Notes: generated by a model not told the origin, from the letters alone. A DNA stretch of 64,000 bases from Planctomycetota bacterium (GCA_021413885.1 JAIOPM010000032.1:1-64000), one strand, 5' to 3'. Shown: positions 14,853-24,806, counted from the stretch's first letter. Numbers and translations are program-made.

Positions 14853-17800
14853 GTGAACATCGTTCGACTGCCTTGGATCGGGTGCGGCGCCCTACTTGCG
14901 AGCGTCGCGTCCGCGGGCGACGTAACCTTCGAGCGCCTCCAGCTCTCGAACGCCTTCTATTGCGAGGGCGCGAGCTTCGCGGACTTCGACCGCGACGGTC
15001 AGACGGACGTCGTCGCAGGACCGTTCTGGTACCGCGGCCCCGACTTCAAGGAGAAGCGGCCGCTCTACGAGCCCAAGTCCTTCGACCCCGCGGGCTACTC
15101 CGACAACTTCTTCGCGTTCCCGCGCGACTTCGACGGCGACAGTTGGACCGACGTGCTCGTCGTCGGTTTCCCCGGCGAAGCGACGTGGTGGTTCGAGAAC
15201 CCGGGGCGGAAGGAGACGTTGCTCTGGGAGAAGCATCTCGTCCTCGAGCACACCGACAACGAATCGCCGACGTTCGCGGACTTGACCGGCGACGGCCAAC
15301 CCGAACTCGTGTGCCACACCGGCGGACGTCTCGGTTGGGCGGAGCCGAATGCGAGCGATCCGAACGCGCCGTGGCAATGGCACGCGCTCTCCGCCGATCT
15401 CCAACTGCAACGCTTCACGCACGGCCTCGGCGTCGGCGACGTCAACGGTGATCACCGCGCGGACGTGTTGCTCGCGACCGGTTGGTGGGAGCAGCCCGCC
15501 TCGCTCGCCGGCGATCCCGAGTGGACGTCGCACCCGTTCGCGTTCAGCGATCAGTACGGCGGCGCGCAGATGTACGTCTACGACGTCGACGGCGACGGAC
15601 GCAACGACGTGATCACGTCGATGGCGGCGCACCACTACGGTCTCGCGTGGTGGCAACGCACGAAGGCCGACGACGCGGTCGATTTCGTGAAGCACGAGAT
15701 CCTCGGCTCGAAAGCGGAAGACCGTCTCGACGGCGTGCAGTTCGGCGAAGTGCACGCGCTCGAGCTCGTCGACGTCGACGGCGACGGCTTGAAGGACATC
15801 GTCACCGGCAAACGTTGGTGGTCCCACGGCGCGAAGGGCGATCCGGACGGCGAGCGTTCGAAGGCGTGGCTCTACTGGTTCGGGCTCACGCGTTCGGGCG
15901 AAGGCGCGCGCTTCACGCCGCACCTGGTCGACGACGATTCGGGCGTCGGCGTGCAAGTCGTCGCCGGCGACGTCAGCAACGACGGCAAGGTCGACATCGT
16001 CGTCGGCAACAAGAAGGGCGCGTTCGTGTTGCGGCAGAAGGCGAAGAGCGACGCGCCAAGTGCGCCGTCGACGCCGAAGACGGGGAAAGGTCCGAGTGAG
16101 GCGCTGGAGCTCGACGCGGCGCAAGACGCGGGCTCGCTCCCGCTCGACGCCGACGGCAAGCCCGTCAACACCGACTTCGAAACCGGCGACCTGCGCGATT
16201 GGACGCGCGACGGCGGCGCGTTCGACGGCCAACCGGTGCGCGGCGACACGGTCACCGCGCGCGGGCGCGAACCGAGCTTGCACCAAGGCGAGTACTGGAT
16301 CGGCGGCTACGAACTCCATGGCGACGGCGGGCGCGGAACGTTGCGCTCGGAGAGTTTCGTCGCGTCGCAGCCGTGGGCTAGTTTTCTGATCGGCGGCGGC
16401 GCGTTCCACGACGAGCGCGTCGAGCTCGTCCGCGCGGGCGACGACCAAGTGATCTTCCGTTCGTCCGCCGCGAACCACGAGTCGATGCAGCGGCTCGTCG
16501 TCGATCTCTCGCACGAGGTCGGCCACACGCTCTACCTGCGCCTCGTCGACGACGCGACCGGCGGTTGGGGTCACCTCAACTTCGACGACTTTCGTCTGCA
16601 CGCGACGCGGCCGACGTTCGAACGCGCCGCCGGCGTGCCGGAAATCCTGCGGCCCGACGAGATCGTCAACGCGGGGCTCGAAGCGCACGCCGCCGCGGCG
16701 GCGATGACGGTTCCGCCGGGCTTTCGCGTCGAACTCGTCGCCTCCGAGCCGCAGCTCCAACAACCGGTCGCGTTCACGTTCGACGCGAAGGGACGTCTGT
16801 GGGTCGCCGAAGCCTTCAGCTATCCCGAGCGCCGACCCGAAGGCCAAGGCAAGGACGACCTCGTCGTCTTCGAGGACAAGGACGGCGACGGCGCGTTCGA
16901 GACGCGCACGACGTTCCTCGAGCGCTTGAATCTCGTCAGCGGTCTCGAAGTCGGCCACGGCGGCGTGTGGATCGGCGCGGCCCCGTACCTCTCCTTCGTG
17001 CCCGATCGCAACGACGATCTCGTCCCCGACGGCGCGGCCGAAATCGTGCTCGACGGTTTCGGTTATCAGGACACGCACGAGACGCTCAACGCGTTCACGT
17101 GGGGCCCCGACGGTTGGCTCTACGGTTGCCAAGGCGTGTTCACCGATTCGAACGTCGGCGCGCCCGGCACGAGCGACGATCAACGCGTGAAGATGAATGC
17201 GGGCGTGTGGCGTTATCACCCGACGAAGAAGCGCTTCGAAGTTTTCGCGTGGGGCACGTCGAATCCGTGGGGCGTCGATTTCGACGACGGCGGTCAAGCG
17301 TTCATCACCGCGTGCGTGATCCCCCACCTTTATCACGTCATCCAAGGCGCGCGTTACGAGCGCCAGGCCGGCGATCATTTCGATCCGTACGTCTTCGACG
17401 ACTTGAAGACGATCGCGGACCACCGTCACTACCTCGGCGCGAACCCCCACGGCGGCAACAACCGCTCGGGCTCGGCGGGCGGCGGTCACGCGCATTGCGG
17501 GGCGATGGTCTATCTCGGCGATGCGTTGCCCGACGAATATCGCAACACGATCTTCATGAGCAACATCCACGGGAATCGTCTGAACAACGACGCTCTCGTG
17601 CGTTCCGGCTCGGGCTTCATCGGCGAGCACCGCGACGATTTCGTGCTCGCGAACGACGCGTGGTTCCGCGGCATCGCGATCAAGTACGGTCCCGACGGCG
17701 CGGTCTATTTCAGCGATTGGTACGACAAGCAGGCGTGTCACTGGACCGAAGTCGAACGCTGGGATCGCACCAACGGTCGGCTCTACCGCGCGAGCTACGG

Positions 17801-20063
17801 CAAGTCCAAGCCGGCGCACGTCGATCTGCGCAAACGTTCCGACGCGGAGCTCGTCGAACTGACGCTCGCGAAGAACGATTGGTACGTGCGTCAAGCGCGT
17901 TTGATCCTTGCCGAACGCGCGGCCGGTCCGCGGGTCGAGAGCGCGCTGCGCGTCATTCTCGAACGCAATTCCGATCCGAGTCGGCGACTGCGCGCGTTGT
18001 GGGCATTGCACGCGAGCGGCGGGCTCTCGCAGAAGCTCGCGGCCGCGCAACTTACGTGTCCGCACGAGTACGTCGCCGCGTGGGCCGTTCAGTTGTTGCT
18101 CGAGGACCGCGACGCGCCGACGTGGGTCGTCAACGAACTCGCGAGGCTCGCGCGCACCACGAAGTCGCCGGTCGTGCGCCTCTACCTCGCGTCGGCTTTG
18201 CAGCGGCTGCGTCTCTACGATCGTTGGTCGATCGCCGAAGCGTTGTTGCGGCACGCCGAGGACGCCGACGATCACAACTTGCCGCTGATGATCTGGTACG
18301 GCGTCGAACCGTTGGTGCCCGCCGATCCGAAACGCGCGCTCGCGCTCGCCGACGATTGCGCGATCCCGAAAGTCGCGCGCTTCATCGTGCGCCGTGCGGC
18401 GAACGAAGCGACGTGTCAGGATGCGCTGGTCGACGCGGTGCGCGCCGAGAAGGACGCGGCGAAGCGCGCGTGGATGCTCGACGAGCTCAGCGAAACGCTG
18501 CGCACGAAGCGCGGCCTTGCGGTGCCGAAGCATTGGGCGCCGCTATACGCCGAGCTCGCCGCCGACGCCGATCCGACGGTGCGCGAACGCGGACTCGCGA
18601 TCGCGGTCGCGTACGGCGACTCGGCGGCGTTCGGGGCGTTGCGTGGACGGATCGGCGACGCGAACGCGACGCGCGAGGCGCGTGAGCAAGCGCTCGACGT
18701 ATTGCTCGGCGCGAAGGACAAGGAGCTCGCGCCGGTATTGATCGGATTGCTCGACGACGAGGCGTTGCGCGGCCGCGCGTTGAAGGCGCTCGCGACGTAC
18801 GACGATCCGGGCACGGCGCGGGCGGTGCTCGCGCATTACGGAAAACTCGCGCAGAGCGAGAAACGCGATGCATTGAACACGCTCTCCTCGCGCGCGGCGT
18901 GGGCGAAGGAACTCTTCGCCGCCATCGAGCGCGAAGAAGTCCCGCGCGCCGACCTCGGCGCGTTCGTGCTCCAGAACCTGCGCAACTTGAAGGATCCCGC
19001 GCTCGACGAACTGGTCGCCCGCGACTTCGGCGTCGTGCGCGACACGCCCGAGGCGAAGAAGAAACGTATCGAGGAGCTGAAGGGTTTGATCACCGGCGAG
19101 AAGCTCGAGCAAGCGTCGCGCGCGCGCGGCCGCGAAGTCTTCTCGCGCACCTGCCAGCAGTGCCACTCGCTCTTCGGCGCCGGTGGCAAGCTCGCGCCCG
19201 ATCTCACCGGCTCGAACCGCGCCGATCTCGACTATCTACTCTCGAACGTCGTCGATCCGAGCGCCGTCGTCGGCAAGGAGTACCAAGCGACGATCGTCGA
19301 GCTCAAGGCGGGCCAGATCCTGACCGGCATCGTCAAGCGCGAGAGCGCGGACGGCATCGTGCTCGCGACGGAGAACGACGTGCTCGACCTCGCCGCGAGC
19401 GAGATCGAGACGCGCAAGCTGACCGAGAACTCGGCGATGCCCGAGGGCTTGCTCGATCCGCTCGCGCCCGACGAAGTCGTCGCGTTGGTCGCGTACCTCG
19501 GTAGTCCGACGCAGACGCGGTTGCTCGCGACGGCGGCGAACGCGAAGACGATCTTCGACGGGAAGACGCTCGCGAATTGGACCGGCGATCCCGCGGTATG
19601 GAGCGTCGAAGGAACGGAGATCGTCGGCAGGACCGCGGGCCTCGCGAAGAATTCGTTCCTCGTTTCCGAGCTCGAGCTCGGCGACTTCAAGCTTGCGCTC
19701 GACGTGCGCCTCGCGCACGACGCCGGCAACAGCGGCATCCAGTTCCGCACCGAGCCGCGCCCGAGCGGTGAGGTCCGCGGCTATCAGGCCGATGTCGGTC
19801 CGGGCTGGTGGGGCAAGCTCTACGAAGAGGAAGGGCGCGGGCTGCTGTGGGAGAAGAGCGGCGAGCAACACGTCCTCGTCGACGGTTGGAATCACTACGA
19901 GATCGAGGCGCGAGGCCACCACGTCAAGACGTGGATCAACGGTCAGCCGTGCGTCGACCTCGAGGACCCGACCGGAGCGCTCACGGGCGTCCTCGCGCTG
20001 CAAGTCCACTCGGGCGAGGCGACGGAAGTCCGCTTCCGCAATTTCGAGCTGACGATCCTCTGA
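14853..20063 (+). CDS. Giant FG-GAP propeller + PVC-type haem-binding + HEAT + DUF1080 protein
   Basis: This 1736-residue exported protein has five parts. (1) A signal peptide (GCGALLASVASAG). (2) Residues ~20-400, an FG-GAP/VCBS propeller with Ca-binding Asp loops (DFDRDGQTD, DVDGDGRND, DVDGDGLKD). (3) ~440-600, a jelly-roll-like segment (GDLRDWTRDGGAFDG...). (4) ~621-1540, the PVC-type membrane-bound dehydrogenase domain (PPGFRVELVASEPQ), helical HEAT-like repeats and a cytochrome c site CQQCH near 1433, with a conserved LAPDLTGSNR segment. (5) ~1564-1736, DUF1080, now named the 3-keto-disaccharide hydrolase family (TIFDGKTLANWTG, NSGIQFRTEP). Family knowledge suggests periplasmic sugar oxidation and cleavage of keto-sugars. 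The Met ligand of the haem cannot be assigned with certainty. Confidence 0.9.
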   Translation: MNIVRLPWIGCGALLASVASAGDVTFERLQLSNAFYCEGASFADFDRDGQTDVVAGPFWYRGPDFKEKRPLYEPKSFDPAGYSDNFFAFPRDFDGDSWTDVLVVGFPGEATWWFENPGRKETLLWEKHLVLEHTDNESPTFADLTGDGQPELVCHTGGRLGWAEPNASDPNAPWQWHALSADLQLQRFTHGLGVGDVNGDHRADVLLATGWWEQPASLAGDPEWTSHPFAFSDQYGGAQMYVYDVDGDGRNDVITSMAAHHYGLAWWQRTKADDAVDFVKHEILGSKAEDRLDGVQFGEVHALELVDVDGDGLKDIVTGKRWWSHGAKGDPDGERSKAWLYWFGLTRSGEGARFTPHLVDDDSGVGVQVVAGDVSNDGKVDIVVGNKKGAFVLRQKAKSDAPSAPSTPKTGKGPSEALELDAAQDAGSLPLDADGKPVNTDFETGDLRDWTRDGGAFDGQPVRGDTVTARGREPSLHQGEYWIGGYELHGDGGRGTLRSESFVASQPWASFLIGGGAFHDERVELVRAGDDQVIFRSSAANHESMQRLVVDLSHEVGHTLYLRLVDDATGGWGHLNFDDFRLHATRPTFERAAGVPEILRPDEIVNAGLEAHAAAAAMTVPPGFRVELVASEPQLQQPVAFTFDAKGRLWVAEAFSYPERRPEGQGKDDLVVFEDKDGDGAFETRTTFLERLNLVSGLEVGHGGVWIGAAPYLSFVPDRNDDLVPDGAAEIVLDGFGYQDTHETLNAFTWGPDGWLYGCQGVFTDSNVGAPGTSDDQRVKMNAGVWRYHPTKKRFEVFAWGTSNPWGVDFDDGGQAFITACVIPHLYHVIQGARYERQAGDHFDPYVFDDLKTIADHRHYLGANPHGGNNRSGSAGGGHAHCGAMVYLGDALPDEYRNTIFMSNIHGNRLNNDALVRSGSGFIGEHRDDFVLANDAWFRGIAIKYGPDGAVYFSDWYDKQACHWTEVERWDRTNGRLYRASYGKSKPAHVDLRKRSDAELVELTLAKNDWYVRQARLILAERAAGPRVESALRVILERNSDPSRRLRALWALHASGGLSQKLAAAQLTCPHEYVAAWAVQLLLEDRDAPTWVVNELARLARTTKSPVVRLYLASALQRLRLYDRWSIAEALLRHAEDADDHNLPLMIWYGVEPLVPADPKRALALADDCAIPKVARFIVRRAANEATCQDALVDAVRAEKDAAKRAWMLDELSETLRTKRGLAVPKHWAPLYAELAADADPTVRERGLAIAVAYGDSAAFGALRGRIGDANATREAREQALDVLLGAKDKELAPVLIGLLDDEALRGRALKALATYDDPGTARAVLAHYGKLAQSEKRDALNTLSSRAAWAKELFAAIEREEVPRADLGAFVLQNLRNLKDPALDELVARDFGVVRDTPEAKKKRIEELKGLITGEKLEQASRARGREVFSRTCQQCHSLFGAGGKLAPDLTGSNRADLDYLLSNVVDPSAVVGKEYQATIVELKAGQILTGIVKRESADGIVLATENDVLDLAASEIETRKLTENSAMPEGLLDPLAPDEVVALVAYLGSPTQTRLLATAANAKTIFDGKTLANWTGDPAVWSVEGTEIVGRTAGLAKNSFLVSELELGDFKLALDVRLAHDAGNSGIQFRTEPRPSGEVRGYQADVGPGWWGKLYEEEGRGLLWEKSGEQHVLVDGWNHYEIEARGHHVKTWINGQPCVDLEDPTGALTGVLALQVHSGEATEVRFRNFELTIL

Positions 20064-20122
20064 CGACGCGCGTCAACGCCTCGATGGGAGCACCGGCTCA
20101 CCATCGTCGAAGGTGCGCGCGC

Positions 20123-20833
20123 TCATGCAATTCGCCTCAATAGACCCGGAAACCACGGCACCGGCTCGCCGAGCTCGCCCGCTTCGATCCACGCGCAGAC
20201 CGCGCGCGCGTCGGCTTCGGTGCAAATGAGGCCAAACGCGCCTGTCCTGATCCCGAGCTGTTCGCCCGCCCGAGCGACGAGACCGTTGCAGGCCCACGAG
20301 TGCAAGTTGCAGCCGTACTCGACCCCGAGCAGCTCCCACCCGAGATCGATTCCGGTCGAGTCGGGAGCCACTCCGCGACGGAGACATTCGAGGAAACCTG
20401 GAACCGACTGTTCGGCGCTCGGCCTGAACTCTTCGAGCACCTGCGCCGCGAAGTCGGCCGGCACCGCGAGCTCGATCACGATCAAGTTCGTCCCGTGCCG
20501 CCCGAGCGACTCGACGAACTCTCGTGCGGCTTCGCGGTCCTGCCACACGGTCGACCACCCGAGTCGCCCGCGCGAGTGCGCGTCACGCACACGTCGTTCG
20601 ACCGCCGACCGCAACTCCAATGGCAAGCCGAACGCGCGGAGCGCCGCCTCCCCCTGCGCGACTGGGTCACTCGCCGACTCGAACGCCCAAACGTCGGGAA
20701 GGAATTCAGCCAAGCAAGGACTCAGCGACAGAATCCCTTGCGACGACGACGCGGACTCGAACGCGACAGGCGGCTGAACGCAGCGCGTCACGTAGAAACC
20801 GCCGGACACCAGATCGGCACGGGCGGTGCTCAT
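20123..20833 (-). CDS. Hypothetical protein, coupled to upstream lipoprotein
   Basis: The 236-residue product starts at ATG 20833, overlapping the stop of the upstream gene (ATGA), which fixes the start. It has no signal peptide or membrane helix. The sequence is mixed alpha/beta with several cysteines toward the C terminus (GVEYGCNLHSWACNGLV, GLICTEADARAVCAW). I see no known motif. Base composition is lower in GC than the flanking genes. The coupled lipoprotein gene suggests a joint function, but nothing indicates what. It is convergent with the giant cytochrome gene. Confidence 0.65.
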   Translation of the reverse strand: MSTARADLVSGGFYVTRCVQPPVAFESASSSQGILSLSPCLAEFLPDVWAFESASDPVAQGEAALRAFGLPLELRSAVERRVRDAHSRGRLGWSTVWQDREAAREFVESLGRHGTNLIVIELAVPADFAAQVLEEFRPSAEQSVPGFLECLRRGVAPDSTGIDLGWELLGVEYGCNLHSWACNGLVARAGEQLGIRTGAFGLICTEADARAVCAWIEAGELGEPVPWFPGLLRRIA

Positions 20834-21780
20834 CGCTTTGCTCGGATCACGGGCTCGTCGTCGTCGAAGGCCCAACGGTCGAGGCCGTCGAGCGTGAGCG
20901 TCGGAAGCTCGCACGCCGCGCCTTCGCGCGCCGCGTCGTAGACGGCGGCGTGCAACAACGCGACGGCGTCGTGCGGAGTCCGTCCGAGTTCATCGGGTCG
21001 GCGATCACTTGCGATCCAATCTTGCCAGTGTTGATCCGACAACGCTCGATTCGTGTCGCCGGCGCCCATCCGCACACAGACCTGATGAAACCGCGTGTGA
21101 ATCCCACACGAGTAGAGAGCGTCCACGGGAGGCGCAGCGAGAAATGCTTCCCAGCTTCGCGCCAGCGCGTCGATGCGTTCGCGCGGAACGCGTCCGACTT
21201 CGTACTCGCCGCGATCGAGGTTTGGATCGATCCGGAAGAGCACGAGGCCGTCATCCCAAAACGCCCAGAGCACGACATCCCTGACCGGTCGGTCGTCGTA
21301 GTACGTTTCGCCAGTGATCGTCCACGCGCTCGCGCGCGCGAACTCGTCGATGTCACGACGGTAGACGTGCGTGGACTTCGCGTTGACGCGGGGGTCGCCG
21401 CTCGCCGTGGCGCGCGTCCAGTCGTTGCTCGCCGGCGGCGGGAGCTCGTCGCGCCGTAGCACGCAGAACGAGTCGGGCTCGTCGCTCGCAGCACCGCAAA
21501 CTTCCACGCGTTGGCCGGAACCGAGCGCGATACGCTTCGCGAATTCGATGCGGCGACCGTCGCGCGCCGGCCACAACGTCACTCGCGTCGCGCCATCGAC
21601 CTTCAGCAGCACGGCGGCGACCGCATCGGATTCGAGGCCGATCGTCTCGACTCCCCACCGCTCCCCCGCCGGCACGACGAACGTCTTGCCCTCGTCGAGC
21701 CTCGAGACGTCCGCGGTCTCCGAGAGCGGCGAACACGCGGACACGAACGCGATTGCAGCGAGCAACGAGCGACGCAGCAT
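20830..21780 (-). CDS. Hypothetical lipoprotein
   Basis: The 316-residue product has a lipoprotein signal (RRSLLAAIAFVSAC, Cys ~16). An in-frame ATG 18 bases upstream (21798) would add six residues; the shorter start is favoured by the signal. The mature part is Asp/Trp-rich and mostly beta (VLWPARDGRR, VLWAFWDDGLVLFRIDPN), with no recognised domain. Composition is less GC-rich than the neighbours. It overlaps the next gene by ATGA. Confidence 0.65.
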   Translation of the reverse strand: MLRRSLLAAIAFVSACSPLSETADVSRLDEGKTFVVPAGERWGVETIGLESDAVAAVLLKVDGATRVTLWPARDGRRIEFAKRIALGSGQRVEVCGAASDEPDSFCVLRRDELPPPASNDWTRATASGDPRVNAKSTHVYRRDIDEFARASAWTITGETYYDDRPVRDVVLWAFWDDGLVLFRIDPNLDRGEYEVGRVPRERIDALARSWEAFLAAPPVDALYSCGIHTRFHQVCVRMGAGDTNRALSDQHWQDWIASDRRPDELGRTPHDAVALLHAAVYDAAREGAACELPTLTLDGLDRWAFDDDEPVIRAKR

Positions 21781-21828
21781 GCATCCAGTGTCGCGCACTC
21801 GGCGTAGTGGTCAAGGCGCGGCGAGCGC

Positions 21829-21834
21829 TACGAT
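21829..21834 (+). promoter_or_regulatory. -10-like box (TACGAT) upstream of the Dabb gene
   Basis: TACGAT lies 30 bases before the ATG at 21865, in the divergent gap between the lipoprotein gene at 20830-21780 and the Dabb gene. Confidence 0.45.
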
Positions 21835-21864
21835 CTCGCGCTCCCCCAACGAAGAACTCCTCCG

Positions 21865-22167
21865 ATGATCCATCACGTCGTTCTGTTGCGCGTCAAACCG
21901 CGCACGTCCAAGGCCGCGCTCGAGAAGACCTTCACGGCGATCGGCTCGATGAAGAAGCACGTCAAGGGACTGAAGTCCTACTCGTGGGGTCCCTACTCAT
22001 CGCCCGAAGGACTGAACAAGGGCTTCACCCACGGCTTCGTGATGACGTTCACGACCGCCAAGGAGCGCGATCTCTACCTCTTCCACCCCGAGCACGAGAA
22101 GGTGAAGGCGGCGGTGCTGAAGATCCTCGACGGCGGAATCGACGGCGTGATCGCGTTCGACTTCTAG
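21865..22167 (+). CDS. Dabb (stress-responsive A/B barrel) family protein
   Basis: The 100-residue product has the full Dabb domain: MIHHVVLLRVKP at the start, a GLKSYSWGPY strand, HGFVMTFTTAKERDLYLFHPEHEKVKAAV and the final GGIDGVIAFDF. Family members form dimeric ferredoxin-like barrels, often near stress or polyketide-cyclase genes, and usually have no defined substrate in bacteria. It is a single-domain cytoplasmic protein. Confidence 0.9.
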   Translation: MIHHVVLLRVKPRTSKAALEKTFTAIGSMKKHVKGLKSYSWGPYSSPEGLNKGFTHGFVMTFTTAKERDLYLFHPEHEKVKAAVLKILDGGIDGVIAFDF

Positions 22168-22259
22168 GCGAGCCCCGGATTCCGCGGGACGACCTGCGGG
22201 CCGGAGCGCAGTCCGCGCATGAGGTGGATGCGCGCCGGAAGCGCGCACCCCCTCACCCC

Positions 22260-24020
22260 ATGCTCCACGCACTCCCTTCGCTCGTTCTCTGCCTCGCGCA
22301 GGTCTCCGAAGTCCAAGTCGTCCGCGAAACGCTGCTCGCCAAGGTCGACGGCGCGTCGCTCGCGCTCAGTCCGCGCGGCGTGCGCGTCGCGGCGATCATC
22401 CCGAAAGGCAGCCGCGTCGCCGTCGTCGTCGACGGGGTCGAGGGTCCGAAGTTCGACGCCATCCTTGGTACGCAGGGCGAGCCGATTCCGGGCGCCGGCA
22501 ACGGCCAACTGATCGGCTGGCAACGCCGCGTGATCTTCAGCGCCGACGGCGCGCACGTCGCGTACGCGGCGAAGAGCGGCGACGAGTGCGTCGTGCTGCT
22601 CGACGGCAAGGAGGTCGCGCGCATGCCGTACACGAGCTCGGTGTTGTCGCCGATGCCGCTCGAGTTCGCGCCGGCCGGCGGGAAACTCGGCTTCGTCGTG
22701 TTCACCGAGCAGGGCTGCCGCGCGCAAGTCGACGACGTCGTCGGACCGTGGAGCTGCGATCCGATGCGCATCGTCTTCAGTCCCGACGGTGCGCACTACG
22801 CGTACTACGGAACCGAGAAGTCGGGCGAGCGTTGGAACGTCGTCGACGGACGTCAGGTGAAGTTCCTCGGCGAGCAACTGCAATTCGCGCCGAGCGGTGC
22901 GCTCGCGAGCCGCATCTTCGACGGCGGCACGACGACGCTGGTTCTGAACGGCAAGCCCGCGTTGCGCGCGGCGAACATCGAAGCTCCCTGGTTCAGCGGC
23001 GCCGGCAATCGGATCGCGGTGTCGTTCGCGCCGACGCCGGGAGCCGAGCGGATCCTCCACGTCGACGGCAAGGAAGTTCCCGCGGCGCGCGGCGCGGACA
23101 TCGCGAGCTTCTTCTTCAGTCCCGACGGGAAGCGCTGGGCCGCGGTCTGCCGCAAGTACATGCCGACGCCCGCGCAGTTCGTGCTGCTCGACGGCGTGAA
23201 GCAACAGGAGTACTCGTCGATCTTCGACGTGTCGACGCTGCCGCGCTTCAGCGCCGACTCGTCGAAGTTCCTGTACGTCGCGCAGAACGGCGCGCAGTCG
23301 TTCGTCGTCGTCGAGGACGAGGAATCGGACGGCTTCCCGTTCCTTGCGACGAAACCCGTGTTCTCCGCCGTCGGCTCGCGACTCGCGTGGGCGCCCGGTT
23401 CGAGCGACGCGAAGACGCAGCCGATCCTGGTCGACGGCAAGCCGCTCGCCGGCCCACCGCGCCCCGCGGGCGACACGTTCCGCTTCAGCCCCGACGGCGC
23501 GCGTTGGGCGTTCGTCGGCGCACTACCCAGGAGCGCGTCGATGGACCTCGTCGTCGACGGCGTCGCGCTCCCGGGCGTGACGACGACGTTCGTCGGTGCG
23601 GAAGCGGTCGACGAGGAGCCGCGGTACTTCCGCTTCAGCCCGGACGGCAAGCACATCGCGCGCGTCGCAAGCGACGTCAACGATCGAGCGCGAGCAGGCA
23701 TGTGGGTCGACGAGAAGCTCGTGCGCATGACGCCGATGCCGCAGGTCAACCGTCCGACGTTCACGCCGGACTCGCGGCACTTCCTCTGCGCGTCGCTCGA
23801 GCCGCGCAACGGCGCGAACCCGCGCTACGTCGTCAGCGTCGACGGACGGACGGCGGCGGAGCACGAGATTTCGTCGCTCGACAACACGCGCGGCGCGTGG
23901 GAGATGAGCGCGGACGGAACTCTCGTGTACCTCGGCATCGTCGACGGAGCGTTGACGCGCTTCCGCATCCCACCGCCCGCCGACTCGAACGTCGAGACGA
24001 TGCTCGCGGCGGCACACTGA
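22260..24020 (+). CDS. Exported PD40/WD40-like beta-propeller protein
   Basis: The 586-residue product has a short N-terminal hydrophobic signal (MLHALPSLVLCLAQ). It then carries repeated units with the PD40 signature F(S/T)PDGxxxA (for example VFSPDGAHYAYYG, FSPDGKRWAAV, FRFSPDGARWAFVG, FRFSPDGKHIARVA), many also containing VxDGK phrases. This suggests a 7-8 bladed propeller, as in TolB-like or peptidase propeller proteins, with no catalytic domain attached. The ATG at 22260 was chosen because it places the signal at the start; there is no clear ribosome site. Role unknown, likely protein or ligand binding in the envelope. Confidence 0.78.
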   Translation: MLHALPSLVLCLAQVSEVQVVRETLLAKVDGASLALSPRGVRVAAIIPKGSRVAVVVDGVEGPKFDAILGTQGEPIPGAGNGQLIGWQRRVIFSADGAHVAYAAKSGDECVVLLDGKEVARMPYTSSVLSPMPLEFAPAGGKLGFVVFTEQGCRAQVDDVVGPWSCDPMRIVFSPDGAHYAYYGTEKSGERWNVVDGRQVKFLGEQLQFAPSGALASRIFDGGTTTLVLNGKPALRAANIEAPWFSGAGNRIAVSFAPTPGAERILHVDGKEVPAARGADIASFFFSPDGKRWAAVCRKYMPTPAQFVLLDGVKQQEYSSIFDVSTLPRFSADSSKFLYVAQNGAQSFVVVEDEESDGFPFLATKPVFSAVGSRLAWAPGSSDAKTQPILVDGKPLAGPPRPAGDTFRFSPDGARWAFVGALPRSASMDLVVDGVALPGVTTTFVGAEAVDEEPRYFRFSPDGKHIARVASDVNDRARAGMWVDEKLVRMTPMPQVNRPTFTPDSRHFLCASLEPRNGANPRYVVSVDGRTAAEHEISSLDNTRGAWEMSADGTLVYLGIVDGALTRFRIPPPADSNVETMLAAAH

Positions 24021-24124
24021 GTTCACCGCCGCTCGGCTTCGCAAGCGACTACGCCATCTAGCTCGGACTCGATCGATCCGGGCCCGCGTCTGGACACATT
24101 TGGAGTTCGCGGTGCAGCGTCAGC

Positions 24125-24775
24125 TCATTGGTTCTCGAGGTGACGCACGTAGCTTCCGACCCACTGCGCCTCCATCTTGAGAGCGTCGAACTCGGGATAC
24201 TCGCCCGGCTCGATCTTCGCGGTTTTGATGGTCGAGAATCCGTCGCCGGGCTCGATCGAAAATCCGAATGCGACCACTGATTCGTCTCGGCTGGTCGAGG
24301 GTGAGGCGACCCGCTCGCCCGCGGCGACGACTTGAGTCTCATATCGACCGCTAGCCATCAGCTCGGCGGAGATCCGATTGGCTTCCGCCTGCATGCGGCG
24401 GCTCAGCGCGAAGTCCGCCACGCGCAACATGTCCAGGGACCAGTCCGCGTACTCGGCTCGGAGAGTCGCTTCGTCCTTCGGGTGTTTGCCGCGCGCGGCC
24501 AACGCTTCGTCGAGGATCGCGAGCGCATCCCGCAGAGTCGGGGGATCCGGCGAATCGACGATTGGTGCATTGGGCTCCGCTGCATCCGCTTCGACCGAGA
24601 CTCGGGGTGCCGCTGGCGCCAATTCGAACGCAGGGAGAACACGACTAGAATTCGTAGCCGGGTCGGCGTCGTTGGGCTGGCCGACGGATAAGCTGGCTCT
24701 GCCAACAGGCGTGCGCAGGAACCACCCAGCGACAAAACCGGAGACGGCGGCGAACAAGACGAGGGCTACGCGCAT
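24125..24775 (-). CDS. Membrane-anchored hypothetical protein
   Basis: The 216-residue product has one N-terminal hydrophobic segment (MRVALVLFAAVSGFVAGWFL). The rest is helical and acidic and appears extracytoplasmic. No known domain is visible. ATG 24775 was chosen because the upstream in-frame extension overlaps the Cys-rich gene and reads like a shadow. It lies 31 bp after the Cys-rich gene on the same strand, so the two probably share a transcript. GC is lower than average here (62% by hand count for 24601-24660). Confidence 0.65.
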   Translation of the reverse strand: MRVALVLFAAVSGFVAGWFLRTPVGRASLSVGQPNDADPATNSSRVLPAFELAPAAPRVSVEADAAEPNAPIVDSPDPPTLRDALAILDEALAARGKHPKDEATLRAEYADWSLDMLRVADFALSRRMQAEANRISAELMASGRYETQVVAAGERVASPSTSRDESVVAFGFSIEPGDGFSTIKTAKIEPGEYPEFDALKMEAQWVGSYVRHLENQ

Positions 24776-24806
24776 TGGCCACCACGCAGGATCTGCAGCG
24801 GGCCCT

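Noticed and set aside
14892-18533. A 1213-codon open frame on the minus strand within the giant cytochrome gene
   Set aside because: Antisense to recognised domains; composition is the mirror of the sense codons and has no protein motifs.
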